Of a stretch of DNA of 39,963 bases, positions 15,466 through 23,797 are shown in pieces (position 1 is the first letter of the stretch; the number at the start of each line of letters is the position of its first letter). The stretch is from positions 1-39,963 of the forward strand of contig NZ_JACJKH010000027.1 in the NCBI RefSeq assembly GCF_016900655.1, written 5' to 3'. Below the pieces are notes generated by a model. It made no database searches, was not told the DNA's origin, and saw only the letters and a list, made by a program, of their open reading frames with translations. The translations under genes and the position numbers were made by a program. This DNA comes from Drancourtella massiliensis (GTDB lineage Bacteria > Bacillota > Clostridia > Lachnospirales > Lachnospiraceae).

Positions 15466-15841
15466 GACCACACCTCGCTCCTGCATAGAGCAATCCTGTA
15501 GGAAGCAGCCACTTCCTGATCACTCCATTCATCTTCCGGTTTGACAGTTCCTCGCTTGTCTCCCCGTCCTTTCCCTGCGTCACATAGCTGACGGAGTACC
15601 CATCTGTATTCTCGCTCTTTTTCTCACCCATCCCGGAAAGAGAGCGGCTTACAGAAAACAGAACATCCGCAGATTCACATGCAGCATATTTCAGTTCATC
15701 TCCGTCATACCTGTCTGACCTTCCTTTCGTCAGATATTTAATATACTGGGAAGCAGTAATAATGTGGCGCTGAAAATCCGCTTCATCCATTCTTCCATGG
15801 TATTTATCAGTATAAAACGGATAATCTGCATAGCATTTCAT
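15449..15841 (-). CDS. Head-tail connector (gp6-like adaptor)
   Basis: A 130-residue protein, mainly helical (DEADFQRHIITASQYIKYLT; KYAACESADVLFSVSRSLSG), the pattern of gp6/gp15-like adaptor proteins that sit under the portal ring. It starts behind AAGGAGCG. Confidence 0.75.
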   Translation of the reverse strand: MKCYADYPFYTDKYHGRMDEADFQRHIITASQYIKYLTKGRSDRYDGDELKYAACESADVLFSVSRSLSGMGEKKSENTDGYSVSYVTQGKDGETSEELSNRKMNGVIRKWLLPTGLLYAGARCGHAYKH

Positions 15842-15854
15842 AGCATCACGCTCC

Positions 15855-16211
15855 TTACGCCATAATCCCAGCTGCTTTAAGATTCGTCAGTATAGCATTA
15901 ATAGCAGCTTTATTGGCATTTGCAAGCGTTACAGCACTCTGAGCAGTTGTCTGATCATAGGCCCCTCCTGCTGCTGTTGCATCCGCAGCAGATACTGCAG
16001 CAACTGTCGCTGATTTTTTCACGCCTCCAAGCGTGTCAGTTGTAGCGGCAGGAAGCTCATATGAACCGCTACCTATACCTGTCTTAATCGTCTCCCAGTT
16101 GTCAGCCATGTACTGAATCGCTTCGGCAATCTGGTCCGTGGTGATATCTTCCACGGACCCGCTTCCTTTCATTGCGATTGTGAGATTTTTGATTGCATCA
16201 ACAATCTGCAT
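15855..16211 (-). CDS. Head fibre / capsid decoration protein
   Basis: A 118-residue protein. The first half is helical (VDAIKNLTIAMKGSGSVEDI). The second half, LPAATTDTLGGVKKSATVAA followed by Ala-rich helix, matches the head-fibre family known from phi29-like and many Firmicute phages. It follows the capsid gene and would decorate the shell. Its start follows GGGAGGTGTAAGAT. Confidence 0.78.
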   Translation of the reverse strand: MQIVDAIKNLTIAMKGSGSVEDITTDQIAEAIQYMADNWETIKTGIGSGSYELPAATTDTLGGVKKSATVAAVSAADATAAGGAYDQTTAQSAVTLANANKAAINAILTNLKAAGIMA

Positions 16212-16226
16212 ATCTTACACCTCCCA

Positions 16227-17207
16227 TCAGGACCCTGATTTCAGGATTGCAAAGGGACAACGTTTTGCCTTGTCTGTCTTCAGAGAATTGATCGGGTTCG
16301 GGATTTCCCAGCCAAGTCTCATCACTGCTCTCAGAGCAACCATATCCTGCTGCATAAGGTTGTAAGCAATGCTTCCGTCAGTATTCTGTACTACACCTTC
16401 GGTAAAAAGCTTGAAAGTAATATCCTGACGGATTGAATATGTCAACTGCGAAAAGTCTCCAGAGATCATCAGTGCTTTAGACTTATCAAAGGCTCCGTTG
16501 TTCGGGAAAGTCATATTTGATCCATCCAGAGAGTATCTTGTTCCATTCTGCATGTCCGCTTTAAAGATCGGATTACCTGTGCTGTCTTTCAGTCCTCTAA
16601 GCTTTGCACGCATAGTGATGTCTGCCATATGACCCGTTACGAAGAATCCAGATTCCTCTACTTTTGCGATCACACCATCCTCACCCATGACTTTGTCGTA
16701 AAGATTATCAGAATCTCCCAGAGTAACCACGCTACTTGCTTTTGTAGCAGTTGTAACAATACCGTCTCTCCAGGAATCGGGCTTATTTACATCAAAAAGA
16801 ATCGCTCCATCAATGACCTTTCCAAAAGCCTCCTCTACTCTTGGCCGTACCTCTGCCCAGATATCATATTCTGAATCGTCCAAAACAGCCTCCGGAATTG
16901 GTACGATTACTGCAATTTCTTCTGCAGTGATAATCTTTTTATCCCATGCCATTTTTGTAGTCTTTTTCTGGCCTGTATCGCCGTTCACAAAATATGCCAG
17001 AGGAAGCATATCAAGAACCGGCATACGGTAAGTCCTGCTGGACATATTAGGAAGCCTGCGGCCCTGAGACAGCACTGCAGACTGCGTTACAACACCCTGG
17101 ATGATCTCTCTCGCCCTTTCTTCCGGGATCAGGGTATCTGCTCCAGTACGATCAATAAGAGTCGCATCGTTTTCAAATAATCTTAAATTCATTTTATTTC
17201 TGTTCAT
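16227..17207 (-). CDS. Major capsid protein, HK97 fold
   Basis: A 326-residue capsid protein. The P-domain spine helix (IWAEVRPRVEEAFGKVIDGAI) and the E-loop segment (SSRTYRMPVLDMLPLAYFV) are recognisable. The N-terminus has MNRNKMNLRLFEND; the L-R-L-F core resembles the sequence cleaved by Prp in ribosomal protein L27 (LNLQFFA), and a Prp-type protease gene is close by, so the N-terminus may be trimmed after assembly. The start touches the scaffold stop (TAAATG). Order scaffold-capsid is standard. Confidence 0.93.
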   Translation of the reverse strand: MNRNKMNLRLFENDATLIDRTGADTLIPEERAREIIQGVVTQSAVLSQGRRLPNMSSRTYRMPVLDMLPLAYFVNGDTGQKKTTKMAWDKKIITAEEIAVIVPIPEAVLDDSEYDIWAEVRPRVEEAFGKVIDGAILFDVNKPDSWRDGIVTTATKASSVVTLGDSDNLYDKVMGEDGVIAKVEESGFFVTGHMADITMRAKLRGLKDSTGNPIFKADMQNGTRYSLDGSNMTFPNNGAFDKSKALMISGDFSQLTYSIRQDITFKLFTEGVVQNTDGSIAYNLMQQDMVALRAVMRLGWEIPNPINSLKTDKAKRCPFAILKSGS

Positions 17208-17837
17208 TTATACCTGCCTTCCTGCCGCCCTTCTGATTGCGGCATTGATACTGTCATTTGGATTTCCCTCTCCGCCGTTTCCACTGGCCTGAGCCCCGGT
17301 GCTTACTCTATATGTTCCAGTACCCCGTCCTCCAACGGCAAATCTGGGATTCTCCTTCAGATACTTTTCTGCTGCTTTTTTGAAATCAGTCTTATCATCG
17401 ACCATCTTCTCTACTTTGAACATAACATAGTCCAGGTCTTCGGATTTCACGCCCTTCTCTGTAAGGATCTTCTCGTTCTTCATTCTTGCATTTTCCTTTA
17501 AGGCTTCATCGAGATCATGCTGCATCTGTTCTGCGTTAGGCTGCCTTTTTGCCTTCTGTTCTTTGAAATCACGAATTGCCTGTGTCACTTCATCTTCTGT
17601 CATACCCTGGCTGCGGAAATAATTAACCAGTGCAGCTCTCTCAGCTTTATTTGCCCGTGCACTTGCAATTTCCTCCGCCTGTTCATAAGTATATGTTCCG
17701 GTCCCATGTGCTCCGGATGCACTCCCGGCATTTCCGTTCTGGCTGCCGTTGCCAGTCCCAGTGCCTCCGCCCTGTCCTCCTGTAGAGCCAGATCCCGCAC
17801 CGTCTTCAAAAAGCTGTAAAAATATTCTTTTTCTCAT
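17208..17837 (-). CDS. Scaffolding protein
   Basis: A 209-residue protein: a 50-residue Gly/Ser/Thr/Asn-rich disordered N-terminus after MRKRIFLQLFED, then a coiled coil (EQAEEIASARANKAERAALV to EKYLKENPRF) and a basic C-terminal tip (INAAIRRAAGRQV), which usually binds the capsid shell. The LQLFE core at residues 7-11 resembles the Prp cleavage site, so this protein may be processed together with the capsid protein. It follows AACGGAGG. Confidence 0.85.
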   Translation of the reverse strand: MRKRIFLQLFEDGAGSGSTGGQGGGTGTGNGSQNGNAGSASGAHGTGTYTYEQAEEIASARANKAERAALVNYFRSQGMTEDEVTQAIRDFKEQKAKRQPNAEQMQHDLDEALKENARMKNEKILTEKGVKSEDLDYVMFKVEKMVDDKTDFKKAAEKYLKENPRFAVGGRGTGTYRVSTGAQASGNGGEGNPNDSINAAIRRAAGRQV

Positions 17838-17907
17838 TTTCTTACCTCCGTTTCGCCTCGACAGGCACCCGAGCTTTTAATGCCATCACGTTTTGGGCAT
17901 ATGAAAA

Positions 17908-17926
17908 AGCACCCTAACCGGGTGCT
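17908..17926 (-). terminator. Intrinsic terminator between Prp-like and scaffold genes
   Basis: On the minus strand AGCACCC, loop GGTTA and GGGTGCT form a perfect 7-bp stem followed by TTTTTC. It lies inside the head operon, so capsid and scaffold transcription should depend on read-through or antitermination. Confidence 0.75.
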
Positions 17927-17929
17927 CCT

Positions 17930-18214
17930 CTACTGAAATTCTATACAGTTATATTCACGGTCGATATCGACCAAACCAAGAAACCATGCATCTACCAGCA
18001 GCTTCCCTCCGTCTGTCAAATCCTCCCATTCAATTACAGTCATTCCGCTTCCTGTGTCTGCCCTTATCCGATCGCCAGACAGATCGGTAAGCGCATTGAT
18101 TAATGCACAAGTAAGAGCAGACACGGCTGAACATACACGATCAACTCCGCTCAAGTCCATGTGCCCTGCATGCCCGTGCATCTCTATGCTGTTTTCCCTA
18201 ACGCTCACCTGAAT
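17930..18214 (-). CDS. Prp-type cysteine protease (L27/capsid processing family)
   Basis: A 94-residue protein of the ribosomal-processing cysteine protease (Prp, DUF464) family. The GHAG motif (H16) and VCSAVSAL motif (C29) are the catalytic pair, spaced as in the family. ATG at 18214 follows AGGAGGTGATAAAGGA. Host Prp removes the N-terminus of ribosomal protein L27; staphylococcal phage 80alpha uses the same activity on capsid and scaffold. Its place beside scaffold and capsid genes, both of which carry LxLFE-like N-termini, suggests a phage-encoded head maturation protease. Confidence 0.88.
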   Translation of the reverse strand: MQVSVRENSIEMHGHAGHMDLSGVDRVCSAVSALTCALINALTDLSGDRIRADTGSGMTVIEWEDLTDGGKLLVDAWFLGLVDIDREYNCIEFQ

Positions 18215-18251
18215 CATTCCTTTATCACCTCCTAAAAAAGAGTATAAAAAT

Positions 18252-18277
18252 ACCACTCACTCCGAAGAATGAATGGT
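18252..18277 (-). terminator. Intrinsic terminator after the MuF-associated small gene
   Basis: On the minus strand ACCATTCATT, loop CTTCGG and AGTGAGTGGT pair over 10 positions (two G-T pairs) followed by ATTTTTAT. It separates the MuF/small-gene pair from the Prp-scaffold-capsid genes. Confidence 0.7.
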
Positions 18278-18302
18278 TTTAACAATTGTACTATTTACAG
18301 TT

Positions 18303-18563
18303 TCACAAAGCATTATGTGCAAAAGCTTTTTCTATTTCTTCTTTCTTCCAACCTTTTTCTAGCAAGATGTTTAATATCTCTTCAGGTTCGCATAAAATAT
18401 CTTCTAATCGTCTTATTTCATCCAGTAAATGCATATTTCTGATAGCAGCCTCAATTTCAGCATCAGAGTAGTCCTGACCTTCCATGTAATTGCGCAGATC
18501 TTCATCCTCAATTTCTTGTATTTTTTTGTCTATGTCTGGTGTAGCAGTCGAAAACATTGTCAT
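18303..18563 (-). CDS. Small acidic partner of the MuF-zincin protein
   Basis: An 86-residue acidic helical protein (IDKKIQEIEDEDLRNYMEGQ; EEILNILLEKGWKKEEIEKAF). Its ATG overlaps the MuF stop by four bases (ATGA), so it is made with the MuF protein, and it is followed by a terminator. Such a place is typical of an immunity protein or dedicated inhibitor for a MuF-type C-terminal effector, but a structural or chaperone role is equally possible. No family is recognised. Confidence 0.75.
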   Translation of the reverse strand: MTMFSTATPDIDKKIQEIEDEDLRNYMEGQDYSDAEIEAAIRNMHLLDEIRRLEDILCEPEEILNILLEKGWKKEEIEKAFAHNAL

Positions 18564-20464
18564 TTCAATCCCTCCATGATCTCTTCCAATACTTCTCCGA
18601 ATATTTTTGCCGCCTCTCTCGGTCTTTTACTTGTCATATATTCAGAAAAACATTCTGCAAAAAACTCTCGTTCATTTTTATAGGCGTATTCCGATATATG
18701 CTTTGTAATAAATTCTTTTCCAGAGAACTCTACAGCATCATTAAGCTCTCGTCCCTTATAACCCATTTGTCGCCAATTTGCTCTCTCTTCTCTGATATAA
18801 TCATAATACCCCAACCTTTGCAAAACTTCACGTTTGACAGCGGCACTAGTTCTAATGGTTCCATATCTACCAATTTGTCCTCCTAAAACCCCCTTTAACG
18901 TCAAGAAACCATCCAGTTGATGTCCTAACTCATGCACGATAATACTATCTGCCGTGGTCCCTTTGGGATTCCATTCAAACTTAGTTTGGCGCTCATACTC
19001 TTTTGTTAATTGCTTAAAATCGCAAAACCTTTTCGAAAGCTTCAGAACACCGCCAAGGGAGTCACTTGACGCAATAGCACCTAAATTCGGATCGTAAATT
19101 ATTCTGCGTGTATGCCCTTTTAACTGTGGAAATTTATCAAATACTTTCTTTACACCATTGTACACTGACTTCTTTGATTTTTCATCTATTTCTCCAAAAT
19201 CTATTTTATCTGTATCAATTCCCATTACCCTGGACAATTTGGACTTCTCAAACAAATTGTCTGTTGAAGACGTTTTCGCAATTCTATTCATCTGCGCTTT
19301 ATTTGGAGCAACTCTCCCCCGCATATCATAGTAAACACGCTCCCGCTCCTGTTTGAGATTCATCTTTCGGCTGAATCTGGAATACTCATCCAACTGTCCT
19401 TGGTACTTTGCCCTTGCAAGCATGATCTCGTCCGGGTCAGCATCCCCAGCCTGCAAAAGCTGTACTTTCTCTCGCTGTGCCCGCATCGCTGTTTCCATCT
19501 GGCGCTGCCTCTGCTTTGCTTCGTACAAGGTATATGGTTTCCCGTTGAACTCTTTTGGAGTATTCTCCTCCAGGTTCTTAGCTTCCAACCATTCATCAGA
19601 CCACTGACGTTCGGATATTCCGGGAAAGAAAGGATACCGCTCATGATAACAGTTAATGCCCTCCAGTCCAGTCACTGATCCAAGGCCGCACACCGTTACA
19701 AGCTGTTCCCTGCTCCACACCTTGCCCTGCCATACCTGGTGCGTGGGACGTGCCCCGGCATGCCAGGCTATTTCAAAATAATTAGTCCCCAGCTTTTCAG
19801 CATTCATATCTGATATCTTTCCGGTCAGCTGTGTAATCCCTGTCATAACTGCTCTTCTAGCCGCCACATCAATACGGTTGGCACGCCCTGAAGCATAATC
19901 GATCTGTCGTAGTCCGCTGTTGGTTAGCTGTGTTACTACACGCCGGAGCACACTGTTGTAATCAAACGCCCCGGACACAATATCCATGCAGGCTGCATCC
20001 AAGTATTTCTGATAGACTTCCGAAAGCGGAGTAAGCACTGGTTTTTCACCACCATAATCCAGGTAAAAGCCCAGGCTCTGAGTAATGTTCTGCAAATCTG
20101 CATCTGTCTGCTGAATCAAAGCGTTAGTAATCTGCTGGAGCTGCCCGTTTTCCTCATAAGGGATATATTTTGCATTGATCTGTTCATAGATATCTTTGTT
20201 CCGGACATATTCCCAATCAATAACCTGATCATACAGTTCAAACATCTCTGGATATGATGCCTCTAAAACTTCCTTTAGCATTTTTTCTATATCTTCCGAA
20301 GAATTTCCAAGGATCCTCAGGCGATTAATCTGCCAGTCCGCTGTGCTGGTGATCTTTCCGGCCTTCTTTATCCGACGCACAATATCTTCCATAATCCTCA
20401 TTTCCAGATCAGAAAAGTTCTTTTCAATCTGTCGTGAGAGCTTTTCTTTATATTCTCGGTTCAT
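18560..20464 (-). CDS. MuF-type minor capsid protein with C-terminal zincin (HELGH) domain
   Basis: A 634-residue protein, about twice the usual length. Residues 1-290 are the minor capsid protein 2/MuF-like domain (SGRANRIDVAARRAV; HAGARPTHQVWQGKVW at 235-250; GINCYHERYPFFPG). Residues 300-400 are a helical linker. Residues 400-634 contain a zincin active site, HELGH at 511-515, with downstream glutamates (EREFFAECFSEYM at 598-610) as possible third ligand. The MuF domain is packaged or attached at the portal vertex and can carry an effector into the host. The C-terminal domain could be a polymorphic toxin or a protease acting in infection. It follows the portal gene behind GGAGTGATCCG. Confidence 0.85.
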   Translation of the reverse strand: MNREYKEKLSRQIEKNFSDLEMRIMEDIVRRIKKAGKITSTADWQINRLRILGNSSEDIEKMLKEVLEASYPEMFELYDQVIDWEYVRNKDIYEQINAKYIPYEENGQLQQITNALIQQTDADLQNITQSLGFYLDYGGEKPVLTPLSEVYQKYLDAACMDIVSGAFDYNSVLRRVVTQLTNSGLRQIDYASGRANRIDVAARRAVMTGITQLTGKISDMNAEKLGTNYFEIAWHAGARPTHQVWQGKVWSREQLVTVCGLGSVTGLEGINCYHERYPFFPGISERQWSDEWLEAKNLEENTPKEFNGKPYTLYEAKQRQRQMETAMRAQREKVQLLQAGDADPDEIMLARAKYQGQLDEYSRFSRKMNLKQERERVYYDMRGRVAPNKAQMNRIAKTSSTDNLFEKSKLSRVMGIDTDKIDFGEIDEKSKKSVYNGVKKVFDKFPQLKGHTRRIIYDPNLGAIASSDSLGGVLKLSKRFCDFKQLTKEYERQTKFEWNPKGTTADSIIVHELGHQLDGFLTLKGVLGGQIGRYGTIRTSAAVKREVLQRLGYYDYIREERANWRQMGYKGRELNDAVEFSGKEFITKHISEYAYKNEREFFAECFSEYMTSKRPREAAKIFGEVLEEIMEGLK

Positions 20465-20468
20465 CGGA

Positions 20469-21890
20469 TCACTCCATTACCTGATTCTGTTCCGGAAGTT
20501 TCGACTGGGCTTCTTCCAGTGTCTCTCCATACCATTTTGCACGATACTCAGCATGGCTCATCACTCCCATACTAACATCCTGACGGTCACTCTGTCTCTC
20601 GGCCTGTTTGTCCTCAATAATGGAATCATCGAAATTAATCACAATCTCTGTGTCTGGATTTGTATTGATACCAAGAATCTGTCCTAGCCGGGCAATGATT
20701 CTAATTAGTTCATCTAATACCGGCTCCAGAATCAATTCATGTTTATTAATCGTTCGGTACATATCGCTGTTTTCTGATATCACCTGAGTTGCTGTCTGGA
20801 CGCTCCCATTCTCGAATTTGTAATGATTCTGTCCAAACCCACACTTCATTGACAGCATATTCAGATTGTCGTTGATTGCTTTTTCATGCTCGTCAGCCCG
20901 AAGATTCATATCTACAGTCTCCAGCGGTTTTCCGCCGTCTTTTAAGTATCCTTCCGGAAGCTGGTAGAATACCACATCATTCGGGTCAAATACAGGATTT
21001 CCCCAAAAATCTTCACCCATCAATTCCGGAGCAGCAAAGATTCTTTTCTTTCCAAGGACAAACTCATTGATATATGAATCGTAAACCGTATCAAGCCCTC
21101 TAAGGACATCTATGCTGTTTGCAAAAATAGCCACTCCCATCGGATTATCCCGGTCTGAGTTATTTGCAATATTAAGACGGTCAATCACAAATTGTCGTTC
21201 TGACGATCCTGTATGGATTTTTTCTGACATCGTCTCAAATCCATGCAGATCATGCCAGTTTTCCACAGGAATTTCCTTTCCTGCTCCTGCGCTGCATTCT
21301 ACAACATGGTTTTCTATCACATACATTCCGTCTTCCAGAATGTGAAGCTGGATATGTGCATATTTCTTCGTCTTAATAACCTTTGGAAATACAAAGGCAC
21401 ATTCTGAAATATAGCCATTGCACCATGACAACGGATATATATTCGATGCAGAGACGTAATTAATCTTTACTTCCCCTGCATCTCCCGGAATAATAGAACC
21501 ATCTTCACTCACTTCGATATTATCAAGATACGGCACGTATGCTACGGTTCCGGTATAAGCTTTCCTTTCCTGATAATCATTTCCGATTACCGAGAAATTG
21601 TTATCATCCAGAACATTCATGACGAATTCACTTGTTTTCTTATCCTGAATAGTAATCTGTACGCGCTCATTCAACAGCAGGTCTGCAATATCCTCTGACA
21701 GTTTCTTTGCCATTCCCAGACTAAGCCGCCGGCAGGGAACATGCTCCTTACCATTGTACATCTTGTATCTGTGGAATTTATTTACATCACCAGTGTACCA
21801 GCTTTTCCATACACAAATCAGGGAATAGAACGAAGCATCTACCGTGTCATACCCTGCTTTATTCAGATATTTTCTCACATCCATTTTCAT
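20469..21890 (-). CDS. Portal protein (SPP1-type)
   Basis: A 473-residue portal protein, which forms the dodecameric DNA gate. Typical segments are the N-terminal wing (CRRLSLGMAKKLSEDIADLL), the crown-proximal CGFGQNHYKFENGSVQTATQ and the C-terminal clip/stem (INKHELILEPVLDELIRIIAR). Order terminase-portal-MuF is standard. Its ATG overlaps the terminase stop (ATGA) with AAAGGG just ahead. Confidence 0.92.
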   Translation of the reverse strand: MKMDVRKYLNKAGYDTVDASFYSLICVWKSWYTGDVNKFHRYKMYNGKEHVPCRRLSLGMAKKLSEDIADLLLNERVQITIQDKKTSEFVMNVLDDNNFSVIGNDYQERKAYTGTVAYVPYLDNIEVSEDGSIIPGDAGEVKINYVSASNIYPLSWCNGYISECAFVFPKVIKTKKYAHIQLHILEDGMYVIENHVVECSAGAGKEIPVENWHDLHGFETMSEKIHTGSSERQFVIDRLNIANNSDRDNPMGVAIFANSIDVLRGLDTVYDSYINEFVLGKKRIFAAPELMGEDFWGNPVFDPNDVVFYQLPEGYLKDGGKPLETVDMNLRADEHEKAINDNLNMLSMKCGFGQNHYKFENGSVQTATQVISENSDMYRTINKHELILEPVLDELIRIIARLGQILGINTNPDTEIVINFDDSIIEDKQAERQSDRQDVSMGVMSHAEYRAKWYGETLEEAQSKLPEQNQVME

Positions 21891-23617
21891 TCATCCCTTT
21901 CTCCTGCAGGAAGGAAATATTTGATCTTATCCCACAGTCCCATCGTCAGATATCTCCATGCATCGCAGCAATGATCGTCAATTTTCAGAGGCCTTTCTTT
22001 TCCTGCTTCAATAGACTTCGGATCATATTCATAGGTTCCCATTTCTCGGATCAGGTTCTCCTGATTCCCTGACACGCTCATAATCTGATAGGTCAGGCAC
22101 TTCTGCACTCTCTGGATTCCCACAGCGACATCATTCTCAGCATCTTTAATCACAATTCCATATTGCCTAGACCGCATCGCCAGGCGCTTGATCTCCTCTG
22201 CAAGCCCTTTTGCAGATGGATCTATAAACACATAAAAAGCACTGCAGGAATACTCTTCATGCAGTGCGTCTGTAAATTCTATAAGTTCTTTTGCGTAATC
22301 GGAAGGGCTCTTCTGCTTTCCAGATTCTCTCCCTGAATGATAGAATTCATCCAATCCCTCTATTCTGCGCTTATTGATGTTCACGCCAGCAGCCTGATAT
22401 GTGGTAGCATTCTGCTGACCGTAATCCACGCCGATTCCGATCAGCTTGTAATGCTTCGCATCAGGCTCCTTCCGGTGATTATCATTGAACATGTAATAAA
22501 TCAGGTCATCTACGCCGATACATTCGCCCAGCCATACCCAACGATATAATCTAAAATCTGTCTCTTTCAAAAGCTCCGCAGACTCCAACAGCTTCTTTCC
22601 GATCCAGCTTATCGGCACATCCCGATAATCAATATGTTTATGGACTGCATCCGGCCGCAGCTCCATCTTTTGACACCAGACATTGATTGCTGCATTCGGG
22701 TTCTTCGGCGGATTGTACAGGTACAACATCCTGAAGGACTCATCATTGCCCCTGACAAATGTCGCCTCGATATTTGTCAGTTCTTCCTCTCCCTCGCCGA
22801 CATCGAAGAATTCCGTCAGCTCGTCCAGAATCACCAACCGAATGGGCTTATCTTCATCAATAATGCCTTTTGTGTCATCGATACTGTCAGATCCGGAGAA
22901 ATAGATTACATTTCCGGTTCGCTTATGCCGAATCTCCATAGGAGACACTTTAATATCAAAATCATCTTTGCTCAGACCAAGACGTCCGATTGCCCGGATC
23001 ATCTCTTTGTATACTGTCTTACGCAGCTTATTATGCCGCTTACGAAGTACGACCACTGCAGCAGGAGTATCGGAAGTAATCGTTGTAATTCCAAGAATGC
23101 CGGCAAAACTGGACTTTGTTCCAGCACGACCGGAAGTAATGATCTGATGTTCATGTTCCTCATCATCAAAAATATCCCATAAGGCCGGAATGATCACATC
23201 ATGAGGATCTTTTGCTTCTCCTCCATTTTCATCTGCCTGTATGTCTGCTCTCTGAGTTTTTTCTTTCTGGGCTTTCATAAGCTGGATCTTTGCTGACTGT
23301 TCTTCTTCATCAGCAACGGTCACACCAGACTGTCCGGCGTACTGCGCCACAAAATAGGCTGCCTTTACATTTCCTTTCAGTGCTTCCTTGATCTGCGCCA
23401 TTAAAAGAGCCGATTCCAGAGTACAATCAACACCAAGCGACTCTAAAATCGGCTTCCATTCTTCACTATCTATTTCTGCGGTCAGCAGCATGTTCAGCGT
23501 CTTCCGGAAGTCTGCCTTCCGGCGTCTGGCTGCTCCACTGGCTTTTCCGCCATTTCTTCCACGTTCTCTTGCTTCGCTCTTGGTTCGCACCGGTTTTAAG
23601 TTCTGTTCATTCGCCAC
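21887..23617 (-). CDS. Fused small-large terminase
   Basis: A 576-residue protein starting at GTG after AAGGTGGTGAA. Residues 1-100 resemble a stand-alone small terminase of Lachnospiraceae phages (TKSEARERGRNGGKASGAARR; MAQIKEALKGNVKAAYFVAQ), and residues 140-576 are a full-length large terminase: Walker A GRAGTKSS (163-170), Walker B LVILDE (261-266) and RNase H-type nuclease acidic residues (GIGVDYGQQN; YVFIDPSAKG; DDHCCDAWRY). A Glu/Lys/Gln-rich linker connects them. No separate small terminase gene is seen. The ATPase drives DNA into the portal and the nuclease cuts concatemers. Confidence 0.92.
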   Translation of the reverse strand: MANEQNLKPVRTKSEARERGRNGGKASGAARRRKADFRKTLNMLLTAEIDSEEWKPILESLGVDCTLESALLMAQIKEALKGNVKAAYFVAQYAGQSGVTVADEEEQSAKIQLMKAQKEKTQRADIQADENGGEAKDPHDVIIPALWDIFDDEEHEHQIITSGRAGTKSSFAGILGITTITSDTPAAVVVLRKRHNKLRKTVYKEMIRAIGRLGLSKDDFDIKVSPMEIRHKRTGNVIYFSGSDSIDDTKGIIDEDKPIRLVILDELTEFFDVGEGEEELTNIEATFVRGNDESFRMLYLYNPPKNPNAAINVWCQKMELRPDAVHKHIDYRDVPISWIGKKLLESAELLKETDFRLYRWVWLGECIGVDDLIYYMFNDNHRKEPDAKHYKLIGIGVDYGQQNATTYQAAGVNINKRRIEGLDEFYHSGRESGKQKSPSDYAKELIEFTDALHEEYSCSAFYVFIDPSAKGLAEEIKRLAMRSRQYGIVIKDAENDVAVGIQRVQKCLTYQIMSVSGNQENLIREMGTYEYDPKSIEAGKERPLKIDDHCCDAWRYLTMGLWDKIKYFLPAGERDE

Positions 23618-23651
23618 TTCACCACCTTCAATTCTGGTGTTTATTGTACAG

Positions 23652-23680
23652 AAAAACGCCCCACACTTTCGTGCAGAGCG
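23652..23680 (-). terminator. Intrinsic terminator in the leader of the late operon
   Basis: On the minus strand CGCTCTGCAC, loop GAAA and GTGTGGGGCG form a 10-bp stem with G-T pairs, then TTTTT. It lies between the putative late promoter and the terminase start, as in operons controlled by antitermination. Confidence 0.7.
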
Positions 23681-23745
23681 CCTTTCCTGATTTCATATCT
23701 AAGGAGTCCCATTGAAGAAAAAAGAGATTCATTCACTTCTTTCAG

Positions 23746-23792
23746 CATATACTATAACATTTTGAAACCGGACAATCCGGACGAAAACGGAC
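23746..23792 (-). promoter_or_regulatory. Putative activator-dependent late promoter with three GTCCG repeats
   Basis: On the minus strand, GTCCG occurs three times at 9-10 bp spacing (plus-strand cggac at 23769, 23778 and 23788). An AT-rich -10-like stretch (TATAGTATA, about 23756-23748) follows. No good -35 box sits at the proper distance. Helically phased repeats beside a weak promoter, next to a gene for a sigma-like regulator, suggest an activated late promoter. Confidence 0.5.
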
Positions 23793-23797
23793 AAACT

